Of a stretch of DNA of 64,000 bases, positions 1 through 9,202 are shown in pieces. Both the position numbers and the translations under genes were made by a program. The stretch comes from JASHVB01 sp963780805 (GTDB lineage: Bacteria; Pseudomonadota; Alphaproteobacteria; Acetobacterales; Acetobacteraceae): the NCBI GenBank assembly GCA_963780805.1, contig CAWADP010000010.1, positions 372,001 through 436,000 of the forward strand. The letters are read 5' to 3'. The notes under the pieces are model-generated. The model made no database searches and was not told where the DNA came from. It saw nothing but the letters and a program-made list of their open reading frames with translations. Each line of letters starts with the position of its first letter. Positions within the stretch are counted from its first letter, which is position 1.

Positions 1-1314
1 CGCATCGTCGAACACATCGAACGCCCGGGCGCAGGCATTCACCAGGCCGTCGCGCGACAGGTCGGAAAACAGAAAGCCGGTGATGCCGTCCTCGATGGTG
101 TCCGCGAGACCGCCGGTGGCATGGGCAATCGGCAGTGCGCCGTAATGCTGTGCCTGCATCTGCGTCAGCCCGCAGGGCTCGAACCGCGACGGCATCAGCG
201 TGAAGTCGCTGCCGGCGATGATGCGCCGCGCCATAGGCTCATTGAATCCGACCAGCACGCCGATATCGTCACGGTGCTGGCGGGCGACCTTGCTCAGCAT
301 GTGTTCGATCTCGGGGTCACCCAGCCCGAGGATCGCGATCTGGCCGCCCAGCCTGACGATGTCGTGTGCCGCCTCGGCGAGGATATCCAGGCCCTTCTGG
401 TGTACCAGCCGCGAGACGATGCCGAGCAGGGGACCGTCGGAAGGACGCAGGCAGAGGCTGGTACGCACCAGCTCGGCATTCGCCCGCTTGCCGCCGAGAT
501 CGCAGGGATCGAAATGGTGCGGCAAATGGCGGTCGTGGCTCGGGTCCCAGCTCTCGTCGATGCCGTTGACGATGCCGGAAAGTTCGCCCCGCGTGGCGCG
601 GCCTTCAATCAGCCCGTGCAGCCCGCCGCCGGAGGCCGGCGTGGCGATCTCCCGCGCGTATCTGGGGCTGACGGTGGTGACGTGACCGGCATAGAACACG
701 CCCGCCTTCAGGAACGACAACGCGCCGTGGAACTCGACGCCGTTGATGTCGAACGCCGCCTTCGGGATGGCTAGGCGCTCGCACTGGCTGGCGGGGAAAA
801 TGCCCTGGTGGGCGATGTTGTGGATGGTCATCACCGAGGGCAGTTCGGTGCCGCTCCAGCGCAGGTAGGCCGGGGCCAGCCCGCCCGGCCAGTCGTGCAC
901 GTGAAGCAGGTCGGGCGACCAGCCCAGCCGTCCGCGGCCACGCGCGATTTCCGCCGCCGCAAGCGACAGCCGGCCGAAGCGCAGGTGGTTGTCCGGCCAG
1001 TCGCGGCCTTCCGGCGTGCAATAGGGCGTGCCGTCGCGATCGTACAGCGACGGCGCGCCGACCCGATAGAGCGTTACGCCATTCGGCAGCAGCGTCTTGC
1101 CGATGCGGCAGCCCGGCATGCCGGCGTGGCCGGGCAACCGACCAATCCAGGCGACCTCTGGCAACTGCGCCTGCACGGCGCGGTAGGCTGGCATCAGCAC
1201 GCGCACGTCGATGCCAAGGCGGCACAGGGCGGGCGGCAGCCCGGCCGCGACGTCGCCCAGCCCGCCGGCTTTGGCCAGGCCTGCATGCTCGCTGGTAACG
1301 AAGAGGACGTTCAT
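1..1314 (-). CDS. glgA: glycogen synthase (ADP-glucose), 3' end outside window
   Basis: GT5-family glycogen synthase, which transfers glucose from ADP-glucose to growing alpha-1,4-glucan in the cytoplasm. Translating the minus strand from the ATG at 1314 gives 438 residues without a stop, running off the window edge. The ADP-glucose-binding KAGGL motif lies at residues 15-19, TIHNIAHQG near 166, GIVNGIDE near 250 and the C-terminal EPCGL motif near 376. Family members are about 480 residues, so only some 40-50 C-terminal residues are missing. The gene upstream on this strand is over 400 bp away, so glgA probably starts its own transcript, with other glg genes expected beyond position 1. Confidence 0.95.
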   Translation of the reverse strand, partial: MNVLFVTSEHAGLAKAGGLGDVAAGLPPALCRLGIDVRVLMPAYRAVQAQLPEVAWIGRLPGHAGMPGCRIGKTLLPNGVTLYRVGAPSLYDRDGTPYCTPEGRDWPDNHLRFGRLSLAAAEIARGRGRLGWSPDLLHVHDWPGGLAPAYLRWSGTELPSVMTIHNIAHQGIFPASQCERLAIPKAAFDINGVEFHGALSFLKAGVFYAGHVTTVSPRYAREIATPASGGGLHGLIEGRATRGELSGIVNGIDESWDPSHDRHLPHHFDPCDLGGKRANAELVRTSLCLRPSDGPLLGIVSRLVHQKGLDILAEAAHDIVRLGGQIAILGLGDPEIEHMLSKVARQHRDDIGVLVGFNEPMARRIIAGSDFTLMPSRFEPCGLTQMQAQHYGALPIAHATGGLADTIEDGITGFLFSDLSRDGLVNACARAFDVFDDA

Positions 1315-1719
1315 CGGGGCGCGGGATTCCAGGTTCGAAGTGGTGGCAGCGAAGCGGACGGCACAATTCGAGGTTATTGCAACTGGCGAGAAATACAATC
1401 CATGCGGGCTTTGTCCGCGTTGCTGCACTTTTTGGGGACCCAACGATGATCGCCGCCGCGCGAGCAGGCGGCAAGCAAATCCTTCGTTATTCATTTGCAA
1501 GAACTTCTTAACGAAATATCAATGAAAAGGCGGCTCCGCAGCCTGCAAAATGCCGAAATGACGGGCACTAGCTCGCCATACGGGACGATTCAATGCGCTC
1601 TCGGGCCCGATGAAGGCACATGCGGTTGCTAATGAAACTTCGGTGAATGCCGCCGGCCAGCACCACGCGCCTGCCGGGGCGTGCCCCCGGCAGGCGCGAT
1701 CGCTGCACTGGCTTGGACG
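1315..1719. other. intergenic region, no gene seen
   Basis: About 400 bases between the glgA start and a small lipoprotein gene. No ORF with recognisable protein or good ribosome binding site was found on either strand. The part near 1480-1560 is richer in A/T than its surroundings and could hold the glgA promoter. A strong hairpin at 1666-1698 is listed separately. Confidence 0.5.
1666..1698 (-). terminator. 14-bp perfect hairpin downstream of lipoprotein gene
   Basis: CGCGCCTGCCGGGG (1666-1679) pairs perfectly with its complement at 1685-1698 across a 5-base loop. It lies 22 bases past the stop of the minus-strand gene ending at 1720, which suits a transcription terminator for that gene. 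No clear T-run follows, so it may be a terminator without U-tract or only an mRNA 3'-end stabiliser. Confidence 0.5.
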
Positions 1720-1968
1720 TCAGCGCCAGGCCGGCGGTCCGAGGTTCACGTCATGCGGGTTGGTAACGGCACCGCCAATGGCGCCCGCGGCACCGCCGAT
1801 CGCCGCGCCGACCAGCGGCGAACCGCCCGTCACCGCCGCGATTGCCGCGCCGCTACCCGCGCCGATCAGGCCCCCGGATGCCGCCCGGTCTCCCGGACTG
1901 TAGCCGCAACCGGCCAAACCGAACGCCAGGATTGCCAGCACCAGGCTTGTCGCCACCACGCGCCGCAT
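1720..1968 (-). CDS. small glycine-zipper lipoprotein
   Basis: An 82-residue protein with a signal segment ending in a lipobox (LAGC, residues 18-21), then a stretch of glycine- and alanine-rich repeats (GGLIGAGSGAAIAAVTGG and following) typical of glycine-zipper domains. It should be lipidated and anchored in the outer or inner membrane; such proteins resemble the OsmB/17-kDa antigen group but their role is rarely known. The ATG at 1968 follows a GAGG-like ribosome binding site. It is a paralogue of the gene just upstream on the same strand (start 2254): both share the GDRA/GERA-xSGGLIGAG block. The pair may be one transcript. Confidence 0.75.
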   Translation of the reverse strand: MRRVVATSLVLAILAFGLAGCGYSPGDRAASGGLIGAGSGAAIAAVTGGSPLVGAAIGGAAGAIGGAVTNPHDVNLGPPAWR

Positions 1969-2032
1969 CGGTCCTCGTACCTCCTCTGGCGTTCTCTGGC
2001 GTTCGTCTCTGCCGTTGGTTGCGGTTCAGCGC

Positions 2033-2254
2033 CTAATAGCGGGGTGCCGTAACCGCGCCGCCCACGGCGCCCACACCACCGCCGACCAACGCACCCGTGG
2101 CCGGGCGGCCGCCAGCCAGCGCCGACACGCCCGCGCCGGCGCCGGCGCCGATCAGGCCGCCGCTGACCGCGCGCTCGCCTGGCGTGTCACCGCAAGCCGC
2201 GAGACCGAGCAACATGCCGCTCACCAATGCGCCCATGACGATCTTGCGTACCAT
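2033..2254 (-). CDS. small glycine-zipper lipoprotein (paralogue)
   Basis: A 73-residue lipoprotein starting at the ATG at 2254, chosen because GGAGGG lies about 8 bases upstream; a longer frame exists but lacks this site. Signal peptide with lipobox LAAC, then GERAVSGGLIGAGAGAGVSALAGG and further glycine-zipper repeats. Its product and that of the neighbour ending at 1720 look like a tandem duplication. Transcribed divergently from mreB, whose start is 176 bases away, so promoters for both should lie in 2255-2430. Function not known; envelope integrity or stress is a guess from the OsmB-like family. Confidence 0.75.
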   Translation of the reverse strand: MVRKIVMGALVSGMLLGLAACGDTPGERAVSGGLIGAGAGAGVSALAGGRPATGALVGGGVGAVGGAVTAPRY

Positions 2255-2430
2255 GTTTGGACCCTCCGTTTTCTGCTCCGCAAGTGAAAGCTGGTCCCAC
2301 AACGGGGAAACCCGGTGACCGGATTGAGGCGAAGCCGAGGCCGGCGATCACCCCCTTGTTAACGAGCCTGCCCAGGGCTAAGCCCAGCGCCTTTCCCCAC
2401 CAGAACAGTACGCCCAAAGGTAGCTTCTGA

Positions 2431-3474
2431 ATGTTCTCTCGCATGCTCGGCTTCATGTCAGCCGACATGGCCATCGACCTCGGCACCGCCAACACGCTGG
2501 TCTACGTCAAGGGTCGCGGCATCGTGCTGGCGGAGCCAAGCGTCGTCGCCATCGCCGACGTGCGGGGCAAGAAGCAGGTGGTTGCGGTAGGGGAGGAGGC
2601 GAAGATGATGCTGGGCCGCACCCCCGGCTTCATCACCGCCAGCCGGCCGCTGCGCGACGGCGTGATCGCCGATTTCGAAGTCGCCGAGGAGATGATCAAG
2701 CACTTCATCCGCAAGGTGCACAACCGGCGCGGGTTTGCCTCGCCGCTGATCATCGTCTGCGTGCCGTCGGGATCCACCGCCGTGGAGCGCCGCGCGATCC
2801 AGGAAAGCGCGGAAAGCGCCGGCGCCCGCCGCGTGCAGTTGATCGAGGAGCCGATGGCCGCGGCGATCGGCGCCGGCCTGCCGGTGACCGAACCGTCCGG
2901 CTCCATGGTGGTGGATATCGGCGGCGGCACCACCGAAGTCGCGGTGATCTCGCTCGGCGGCATCGTCTATTCGCGCAGCGTGCGCGTCGGCGGCGACAAG
3001 ATGGACGAGGCGATCATCAGCTATATCCGCCGCAACCATAACCTGCTGATCGGCGAATCCTCGGCCGAGCGGATCAAGATGGAGCTCGGTGCCGCCAGCC
3101 CGTCCGAGGACGGCGACGAGGGGCCATATCGCGAGGTGCGTGGCCGCGACCTGCTGAACGGCGTGCCGCGCGAGGTGGTCGTGAGCCAGCGCCAGATCGC
3201 CGAAAGCCTGGCCGAGCCGGTGGGCCGTATCGTCGAGGCGGTGAAGGTGGCGCTGGAGAACACGCCGCCGGAGCTGGCGGCGGACATCGTGGACAAGGGC
3301 ATCGTGCTGACCGGCGGCGGTGCGCTGCTGTACCGCCTGGACCAGGTGCTGCGGGATGCGACCGGGCTGGCGGTGGTGGTGGCGGAGAACCCGCTGCAAT
3401 GCGTCGCCCTGGGCACCGGCCGCGCGCTGGAAGAGCGCAAGCGGCTGAGCAATGTGCTGACCAGCATGTATTGA
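2431..3474 (+). CDS. mreB: rod shape-determining protein MreB
   Basis: Actin-like ATPase that forms membrane-bound filaments and steers the elongasome. Its 347 residues match the family length. Actin-fold nucleotide motifs are visible: DLGTANT near residue 16 (phosphate 1), VDIGGGTTEV near 162 (phosphate 2) and TGGGALL near 294 (adenosine). An AGGTAG ribosome binding site precedes the ATG. The N-terminal hydrophobic start MFSRMLGFMS fits membrane binding. Unusually, mreC, mreD and the penicillin-binding protein gene that normally follow are absent; the next gene is a YcgN-like protein, so this is either a second mreB or a split mre locus. Confidence 0.93.
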   Translation: MFSRMLGFMSADMAIDLGTANTLVYVKGRGIVLAEPSVVAIADVRGKKQVVAVGEEAKMMLGRTPGFITASRPLRDGVIADFEVAEEMIKHFIRKVHNRRGFASPLIIVCVPSGSTAVERRAIQESAESAGARRVQLIEEPMAAAIGAGLPVTEPSGSMVVDIGGGTTEVAVISLGGIVYSRSVRVGGDKMDEAIISYIRRNHNLLIGESSAERIKMELGAASPSEDGDEGPYREVRGRDLLNGVPREVVVSQRQIAESLAEPVGRIVEAVKVALENTPPELAADIVDKGIVLTGGGALLYRLDQVLRDATGLAVVVAENPLQCVALGTGRALEERKRLSNVLTSMY

Positions 3475-3524
3475 GGACGGACACGCGGGTGGCCATCGGC
3501 CGCGACCGGCGGTATTTTCCCCCT

Positions 3525-3986
3525 ATGGCCGATCGCCCCTTCTGGAAAACCAAGCGGCTGGAGGAGATGACCGACGCCGAGTGGGAATCCCTCTGCGACG
3601 GTTGCGGCCGCTGCTGTCTGCACAAGCTGCGTGACGACAACACCGGCGCGCTGTCCTTCACCAACGTCGCCTGCCGTCTGCTGGACCTGCACTCCTGCCA
3701 GTGCAGCGACTATGCGCACCGCCGGCGGCGCGTGCCCGACTGCGTCCGCCTCACCCCGGCCGAGGTGCGGGAGATCGACTGGCTGCCGCCTTCCTGCGCC
3801 TATCGCCGCGTCGCCGATGGCAAGGACCTCGCCTGGTGGCATCCGCTGGTTTCCGGCGATCCGGAGACGGTGCATGAGGCCGGCGTCTCGGTGCGCGGCC
3901 GCGCCGTCAGCGAGCGCCACGCCGGCCCGCTCGAACACCATCTCGCCGATTGGCCCGGCCGGGTGCCGCGCCCGAAGCGGCCGTAG
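3525..3986 (+). CDS. YcgN/YkgJ-type cysteine cluster protein
   Basis: A 153-residue cytoplasmic protein of the UPF0260 (YcgN) family. The cysteine cluster C24-x2-C27-x2-C30-C31 and a second set (C-x6-C-x-C ... PDC) in the next 50 residues are the family's putative metal or Fe-S ligands; no reaction is established. Start placed at ATG 3525 because the family begins with the xxFWxxKxLxEM segment seen here; the longer open frame overlaps mreB. It lies 50 bp after mreB and its stop is 14 bases before the next ATG, so the three genes may be cotranscribed. Confidence 0.85.
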   Translation: MADRPFWKTKRLEEMTDAEWESLCDGCGRCCLHKLRDDNTGALSFTNVACRLLDLHSCQCSDYAHRRRRVPDCVRLTPAEVREIDWLPPSCAYRRVADGKDLAWWHPLVSGDPETVHEAGVSVRGRAVSERHAGPLEHHLADWPGRVPRPKRP

Positions 3987-4000
3987 AAGGAGACCACCTC

Positions 4001-4921
4001 ATGATGAAGGATGCCCTGTATGGCGGCGTGAATGCCGCCGTGCTGACACCGATGAATGCCGACCTGTCGGTCGATCTCGATCGCATGGCGGCGCATTGCC
4101 GCTGGCTAGTGGCGAACGGCTGCAATGGCCTGGCAGTGATGGGCACCACCGGCGAGGCCAACAGCCTGGGCATCAGCGAGCGCCTCGCCGTGCTGGAGGG
4201 TCTGGTGGCGCGCGGCATCCCGGCGGCGAAGATGCTGCCCGGCACCGGCACCACGGCGATCACCGATACGGTGCTGCTGACCCGCAAGGCGGCGGAGGCC
4301 GGCTGCCGCGGCGCGCTGCTGCTACCGCCGTTCTATTACAAGAACCCGTCCGATGACGGGCTGCTGGCGTATTTCGGCGAGGTGATCCAGCGGGTGGGCG
4401 ACGGCATCAAGTTGTACCTCTATAATTTCCCGCAGCAGTCGGCGATCCCGTTCGGCGTCGACTTCATCGCGCGCCTGCTGGCGGCGCATCCCGGCGCGGT
4501 GAAGGGCATCAAGGACTCCAGCGGCAATTACGAAAACGGCCTGGCCTACGTGAAGAACTTCGCGCGCGATGGGTTCGAGGTCTATGCCGGCGACGATACG
4601 CTGCTGTATCCCCTGCTGCAGCAGGGCGGTGCCGGCTGCATCACCGCCGCGGCCAATGTGAATTGCGCGCTGGCGGCGCAGGTCTATGCCGGCTGGAATA
4701 CGCCGGCGGCGGAGAGACTGCATGCGACACTGGCCGCGACGCGGAAGGCGGTCGTGTCGGTGCCGCTGATTCCCGGATTGAAGGCACTGGTGGCGCGCAA
4801 CACCGGCGACGCCCGGTGGCACGCCATCCGCCCGCCGCACCTGAAGCTGACTGATGTGCAGCAGGCCGCGTTGTTCGCTGTATTCGATGCCTGCGGCCTG
4901 GAATTGGCCAAGGCGGCATAG
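4001..4921 (+). CDS. DapA-like (dihydrodipicolinate synthase family) aldolase
   Basis: A 306-residue class I aldolase with the N-acetylneuraminate lyase/DHDPS TIM barrel. The GTTGE motif near residue 50, the tyrosine in YLYNFP near 140 and the Schiff-base lysine K171 (VKGIKDSSG) are all present. Start taken at 4001, where AGAAGGAG precedes the ATG. The family covers DapA proper, sialate lyase, KDG aldolase and other pyruvate-dependent lyases; the sequence reads less like housekeeping DapA (YNFP in place of YNVP, loose C-terminus), so the substrate is open. No lysine-pathway gene is adjacent. Confidence 0.85.
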   Translation: MMKDALYGGVNAAVLTPMNADLSVDLDRMAAHCRWLVANGCNGLAVMGTTGEANSLGISERLAVLEGLVARGIPAAKMLPGTGTTAITDTVLLTRKAAEAGCRGALLLPPFYYKNPSDDGLLAYFGEVIQRVGDGIKLYLYNFPQQSAIPFGVDFIARLLAAHPGAVKGIKDSSGNYENGLAYVKNFARDGFEVYAGDDTLLYPLLQQGGAGCITAAANVNCALAAQVYAGWNTPAAERLHATLAATRKAVVSVPLIPGLKALVARNTGDARWHAIRPPHLKLTDVQQAALFAVFDACGLELAKAA

Positions 4922-4981
4922 CCGTTCCATCACCGCCGCCACTGGTCTTGTTATTCTTATGCTTCGATGCCGTCGCGCGTG

Positions 4982-5060
4982 TGTCATTGCGAGCGTAGCG
5001 AAGCAATCTCCAAGTGAGTTCGCACCTCACTCGCGGGGGATTGCTTCGCCCGCAATGACA
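4982..5060. repeat. family A palindromic repeat, full copy
   Basis: Two inverted arms, TGTCATTGCGAGCG...GAAGCAATCTCC and its complement ending GCAATGACA, enclose a short centre with GTTCGCACCTCACTCGCGGG. It is about 60 bases after the DapA-like gene. The same unit recurs about ten times in the window, always between genes or at gene ends, as REP/BIME elements do. It could fold in RNA and act as a 3'-end stabiliser or terminator. Confidence 0.8.
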
Positions 5061-5106
5061 GGCCGGGTCGGGCGCCAAGGGTCGGGGTCATAACACTGCT
5101 GTTGTG

Positions 5107-5226
5107 ATCTTGACGTTTCGATGCCCCCTGCCAGCTTGACGTTTCGATGTCCCCCGCCACGTTTCGATGTCCCCTGCCGGTCTGTCATTGCGAGCGCAGC
5201 GAAGCAATCTCCTGGAGGGTGCGCAC
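5107..5226. repeat. short direct repeats joined to a half family A palindrome
   Basis: Three copies of a TTTCGATGYCCCCTGCC-like unit lie in 5116-5180 and run into a single left arm of the family A palindrome (5183-5226). The closing right arm is missing. A similar TGATCCTGAC.CTTCGAT leader stands in front of other family A copies (near 11210 and 24290), so leader and palindrome seem to move or spread together. Confidence 0.6.
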
Positions 5227-5254
5227 GGCGGGCGCCAACTGTCAGGCTCGGTTA

Positions 5255-5853
5255 CTACCTCGCGTCGGCCAGCCCCTCGCCGGGTAGCGCATCAAGCTCC
5301 AGCCCCTCATAAATCTCACGCATGGTCAGGACGATCCCGATGACCGGCAGAGCAACCATCCCATCCGGCCCCCGGACTTCTTCCGGCCGAAGATTAAAGT
5401 CGCCGTGCGGACCACGGCTGTAGATATGTGCGAGCAGTTCGGCTTGCTCGATGAGCACGTAGTGCGCAATCGACGGTGTGGCATTGTAATCCGCCAACTT
5501 GAGTGTGCGGTCCCGCCGCTGCGTATCTTCCGAAAGGACCTCGAACACCACCCGGGGTTCCGGTGCGACCAGGTTCTCACCGCGCGGGCGGCCGCAATCG
5601 ATGGTCATATCCGGATAGCGGCCTCGCCCGGTGCCCGTCCGTACCAGCATGTCGGATGTGAACGGCCGGCAACCCGATCCCCGCAGCTTTGGTGTGGCCG
5701 CCGCGATCAGGTTCGCCTGGATGATGTTGTGCGCCTCGCTGGCGCCCGCCATCGCCACCGGCTGACCATCGACGAATTCGTGCTTGAACTCCTGCCGGCG
5801 CTCCCAGTCCAGGAATTGCTCGAACGTCAGCGGGGCACCTGCAACTCTGGCAT
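5255..5853 (-). CDS. Uma2 family (DUF820) putative endonuclease, probable frameshift near the start
   Basis: PD-(D/E)xK-fold protein of the Uma2 family, common in cyanobacteria and many other bacteria, role in vivo unknown. Family motifs: the LTFEQFLDWERRQEFKHEFVDG segment with the conserved E-x6-Y/F-E-x-I/V-D-G pattern, RYPDMTIDCG and VFEVLSEDT-x-RRDR-x-K. Good start signals exist at ATG 5853 (GGAG 8 bases upstream), but that ATG is one frame away from the body; adding one base to the C run at 5832-5835 would join them. Otherwise translation must begin at ATG 5950 with a long unrelated N-terminus. C-terminus ends before repeat material. Confidence 0.75.
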
Positions 5854-6021
5854 AAGCGTTCTCCGGACAGCGATCCTCATAGCAGGTCTCCCGCCGATGG
5901 TCATCGCCCGCTATCCTGCGCAAACGGGGTTGCGATGGGAGCGCTACCATCGTAGCTTCCGCGCGGATGCCATGTCGCACCCAGATGCTGCGGCATTGGG
6001 CCAGAGAGGGGGGAAACCAGC

Positions 6022-7217
6022 ATGAACCGGATCGTCACCAGCCGTCGCACGATCCTCGGCGGCGCCGCCAGCCTCGCCGCCCTGGGCGTGGGCCGCGCCC
6101 ATGCCGCAGCGGCGCCACCGCTGCCGACCTCGCCGGTGTCGCTCAACGTCATCGACGTGGCCGGCCAGTTGCAGCTCACGCAGGCGGCGATGGAGGCCTA
6201 CGCCAAGGCGCAACCCCAAGCTGGTCTCGAACATCGCCTTCTCGCAGGCGCCGGCGCCGGAGCTGCCGGGCAAGATCAAGGCGCAGCAGGACGCCGGCAG
6301 CGTGGACATCGACCTGGTGCTGACCGGCACCGACGGCCTGTCCGCCGGCATCGACCAGAAGCTGTGGATTCCGATCGTCACCGACTACGCCGTCGGCGCT
6401 GCCGAACCTGAAGGAGATCTACCTGCCGGGCGCGCTGAAGATGCAGGGCCTGGCGCAGAACCAGGCGGTGTGCGTGGTGTTCTGCCCGGCCGGGCCGATC
6501 ATCGAATACATGCCGGACGCGGTGAAGACGCCGCCGAAGACCGCGCAGGACGCTGCTGGACTGGACCCGCGCGCACCCGAAGCGGTTCATGTATGCGCGG
6601 CCGGCCAACTCCGGCCCGGGCCGCACCTTCCTGCAGGGCCTGCCCTACATCCTGAAGGACAAGGATCCGATGGATCCGAACGACGGCTGGGACAAGACCT
6701 GGGCCTATCTCATCGAGCTGGGCAAGAACATCGAATACTACCCGACCGGCACCGGCGCGGTGATGAAGGAACTGGCCGAGGGCTCGCGCGACATGATCGC
6801 CTCGCATCTCGGCTGGGACCTCAACCCGCGCATCCTCGGCGTGGTGCCGAAGGAGGCGCGAGGTCGGCACGCTGGAAGGCTTCCACTGGGTGACCGACGC
6901 GCAGTACTGGGCGATCCCGAAGGGCGTATCGAACGACAAGCTCGCGGTGCTGCTGGACATGACCCGCTACATGCTGAGCAAGCCGGCGCAGGCGATGACC
7001 TACGACAAGGGCTACTTCTATCCCGGCCCGGCGGTGAAGGACGTGCCGCTGTCGATGGCGCCGCCGGACAGCCAGAAGCTGATCAAGCGAATACACCCGC
7101 CCGTTCTATGCGAAGCTGATCGCCGACGTGCCGTCGGAGGTGCCGCTGCCCGCGGACAAGCTGGTCTATGCGTTCCAGCGCTGGGACCAGCAGGTCGGCG
7201 CGCGGGTCGGCAAGTAG
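6022..7217 (+). pseudogene. ABC transporter periplasmic binding protein, five frameshifts
   Basis: Starts MNRIVTSRRTILGGAASL, a twin-arginine-like signal, and continues as an extracellular solute-binding protein of the PotD/Fe-type superfamily. Reading needs frame changes near 6211, 6398, 6552, 6859 and 7088, each explained by one extra base; after correction the roughly 395-residue protein has no stop. Recognisable blocks: LPNLKEIYLPGALKM, LLDWTRAHPKRFMYARP, EGFHWVTDAQYWAIPKG, and the end FQRWDQQVGARVGK. Seven bases separate its TAG from the ATPase ATG. The transported ligand cannot be named; the component order suggests a spermidine/putrescine- or opine-like importer. Confidence 0.8.
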
Positions 7218-7223
7218 CGCCGC

Positions 7224-8308
7224 ATGGCGATCGTCTCGCGCGACTTCCGCGAGCTGCGGCTCGACAGGGGTCAGCCGCGACTTCGGCCAGACGCACGCGC
7301 TGCGCGACGTGACCCTGACGGTCAGGCGGGGCGAGTTCGTCGCCCTGCTCGGCCCGTCCGGCTGCGGCAAGTCCACCGCGCTGAACTGCATCGCCGGGCT
7401 GCTGCAGCTGACCGACGGGAGCGATCTGGCTGGACGAGCAGCGGCATCGACGAGATCGGGCCGGAGGATCGCGGCTTCGGCATGGTGTTCCAGAACTACG
7501 CGCTGTTCCCGCACATGACGGTGCGGCGCAACATCGGCTTCGGCCTGGCGACGCAGCGCCGGCCGAAGGCGGAGATCGCGCGGCGGGTGGACGAGGCGCT
7601 GGCGCTGGTGCGGCTGGACGACGCAGGCCGACAAGCTGCCCGGCCAGCTGTCCGGCGGCCAGCAGCAGCGCGTGGCGATCGCGCGCGCCATCGTGGTGGA
7701 GCCGCCGCTGGTGCTGATGGACGAGCCGCTGTCCAACCTGGATGCCAAGCTGCGCCTGGAGATGCGCGCGGAGATCCGCCGCATCCACAGCATGCTCGGC
7801 TGCTCCACGATCTACGTGACGCACGACCAGGAGGAGGCGCTGTCGCTCGCCGACCGCATCGTGGTGCTGATCGACGGCCAGGCCGCGGCAGATCGGCACG
7901 CCGGAGGAGCTGTACGCACGCCCGGCGAATCCGGACGTCGCCGAGTTCATGGGCTATCGCAACCTGGTCCGCTCGCCTGCCGAGCCGTCCGGCGATGGCG
8001 TTGCGGTGACGCATTGGCGGCGGCGCGTGCTGATCGGCACGCCGATCGGCGCCGGTCGGTGCTCGGCGGTGGTGGCGATCCGGCCCGACGATCTGCATCC
8101 GGTCGGCGATGGCCCGATCGCGGCGACGGTGGAGATCGCCGAATACCACGGCCGCGATTTCTATGCCGTGCGCGCGCGGCGCGGACGGCACGGAACTGTA
8201 TCTTCCGTTCGCGACGTCAGCGCGGTCGACGCGCCGGGCGAGGCTGACGGTGCGCGCCTCGACCGCGCGCGCCCGGACGCGCGTGCCTGGTGCTATCGCC
8301 CGGCATGA
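7224..8308 (+). pseudogene. ABC transporter ATPase (PotA-like), about six frameshifts
   Basis: All nucleotide-binding motifs survive in different frames: Walker A GPSGCGKST (7350-7376), Q-loop VFQNYALFPHMTV, signature LSGGQQQRVAIARA, Walker B LVLMDEPLSNLDAKLR, H-loop YVTHDQEEALSLADR, and a TOBE-like tail. One extra base near each of 7266, 7423, 7445, 7623, 7888 and 8180 accounts for the changes. The last 40 codons are unclear; the end may be TGA 8308, which overlaps the permease ATG as in many transporter operons, or TAG 8312. It would energise the two permeases downstream. Confidence 0.82.
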
Positions 8309-9196
8309 GTAGCGGCGACGCCATGCTCGCTGCGCCGCCGCAGCTGCGCGAGCGCGGCCTCGACGGCGTGACACTGCTGGTGCTCCCCGGCGTGCTGTTC
8401 GTGCTGGCGCTGTTCATCTATCCGTTCCTGTACGGCCTGGTGCTGTCGTTCCATCCCAAAGCCGGCGGCTGGCTCGCGAACTACACGAAATTCTTCTCCG
8501 AGCCGTTCCTCTACGACACGATCAGCATCACCTGGTGATCGCCGTCCCGGTCACGCTGCTGAACGTCGTGCTGTCGGTGCCGGTCGCGCTGCGCGTGCGG
8601 CTGATGCGGCGCCAGCGGCTGCTGACCACCATCCTGGTGATCCCGATCACGCTCGGCACGGTGATGGTGGCCGAGGGGCTGCTGACCTATCTCGGCCCGC
8701 GCGGCTGGCTGAACCGCACGCTGCTGGAGTTCGGCCTGACCGACAGCCCGGTGCGGCTGATCCACAATTACTGGGGCGTGATGCTGTCGCTGGTGATCAC
8801 CGGCTTTCCGTTCACCTTCCTGCTGACGCTGTCCTACGTCACCGGCATCGATCCGTCGCTGGAACAGGCGGGCGCCATGCTGGGCGCGCGGGCACGGCGA
8901 GCGGTTCTTCCGCATTCTGCTGCCGCTGCTGGCGCCGGGGCTGGCGATCACGCTGGCGCTGGCCTTCGTGCAGGCGTTCACCGTGTTTCCCTCGGCCATC
9001 CTGCTGGGCGCGCCGGCGGGACCGACGCGGGTGATCTCGATCGTCGCCTACCAGGCGGCGTTCGAGCAGTACGACTACTCGCTGGCCTCGGCGATCGCGA
9101 TGCTGATGGCGGGCGTGCAGGTGGTGATCATCGTGGCGCTGCTGGCGCGCGCGGACGCTGGTGTTCCGCGGCCCCGCCAGCACCGGCAAGGGCTGA
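8305..9196 (+). pseudogene. ABC transporter permease 1 (PotB-like), three frameshifts
   Basis: MSSGDAM start, then hydrophobic helices from about residue 22 (LLVLPGVLFVLALFIYPFLYG). The frame closes at 8535 in a way one missing base would explain (a C from ACCCTG near 8532); one extra base near 8895 and one near 9154 explain the others. The EAA cytoplasmic loop is recognisable as EQAGAMLGA...RFFRILLPLLAPGL. After repair the protein is about 297 residues with six expected membrane segments and ends TGA 9196, seven bases before the next ATG. Confidence 0.78.
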
Positions 9197-9202
9197 CGCG
9201 CG

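Noticed and set aside
2458..3399. 313-codon minus-strand frame opposite mreB
   Set aside because: Shadow of mreB; no ribosome site and no recognisable domain.
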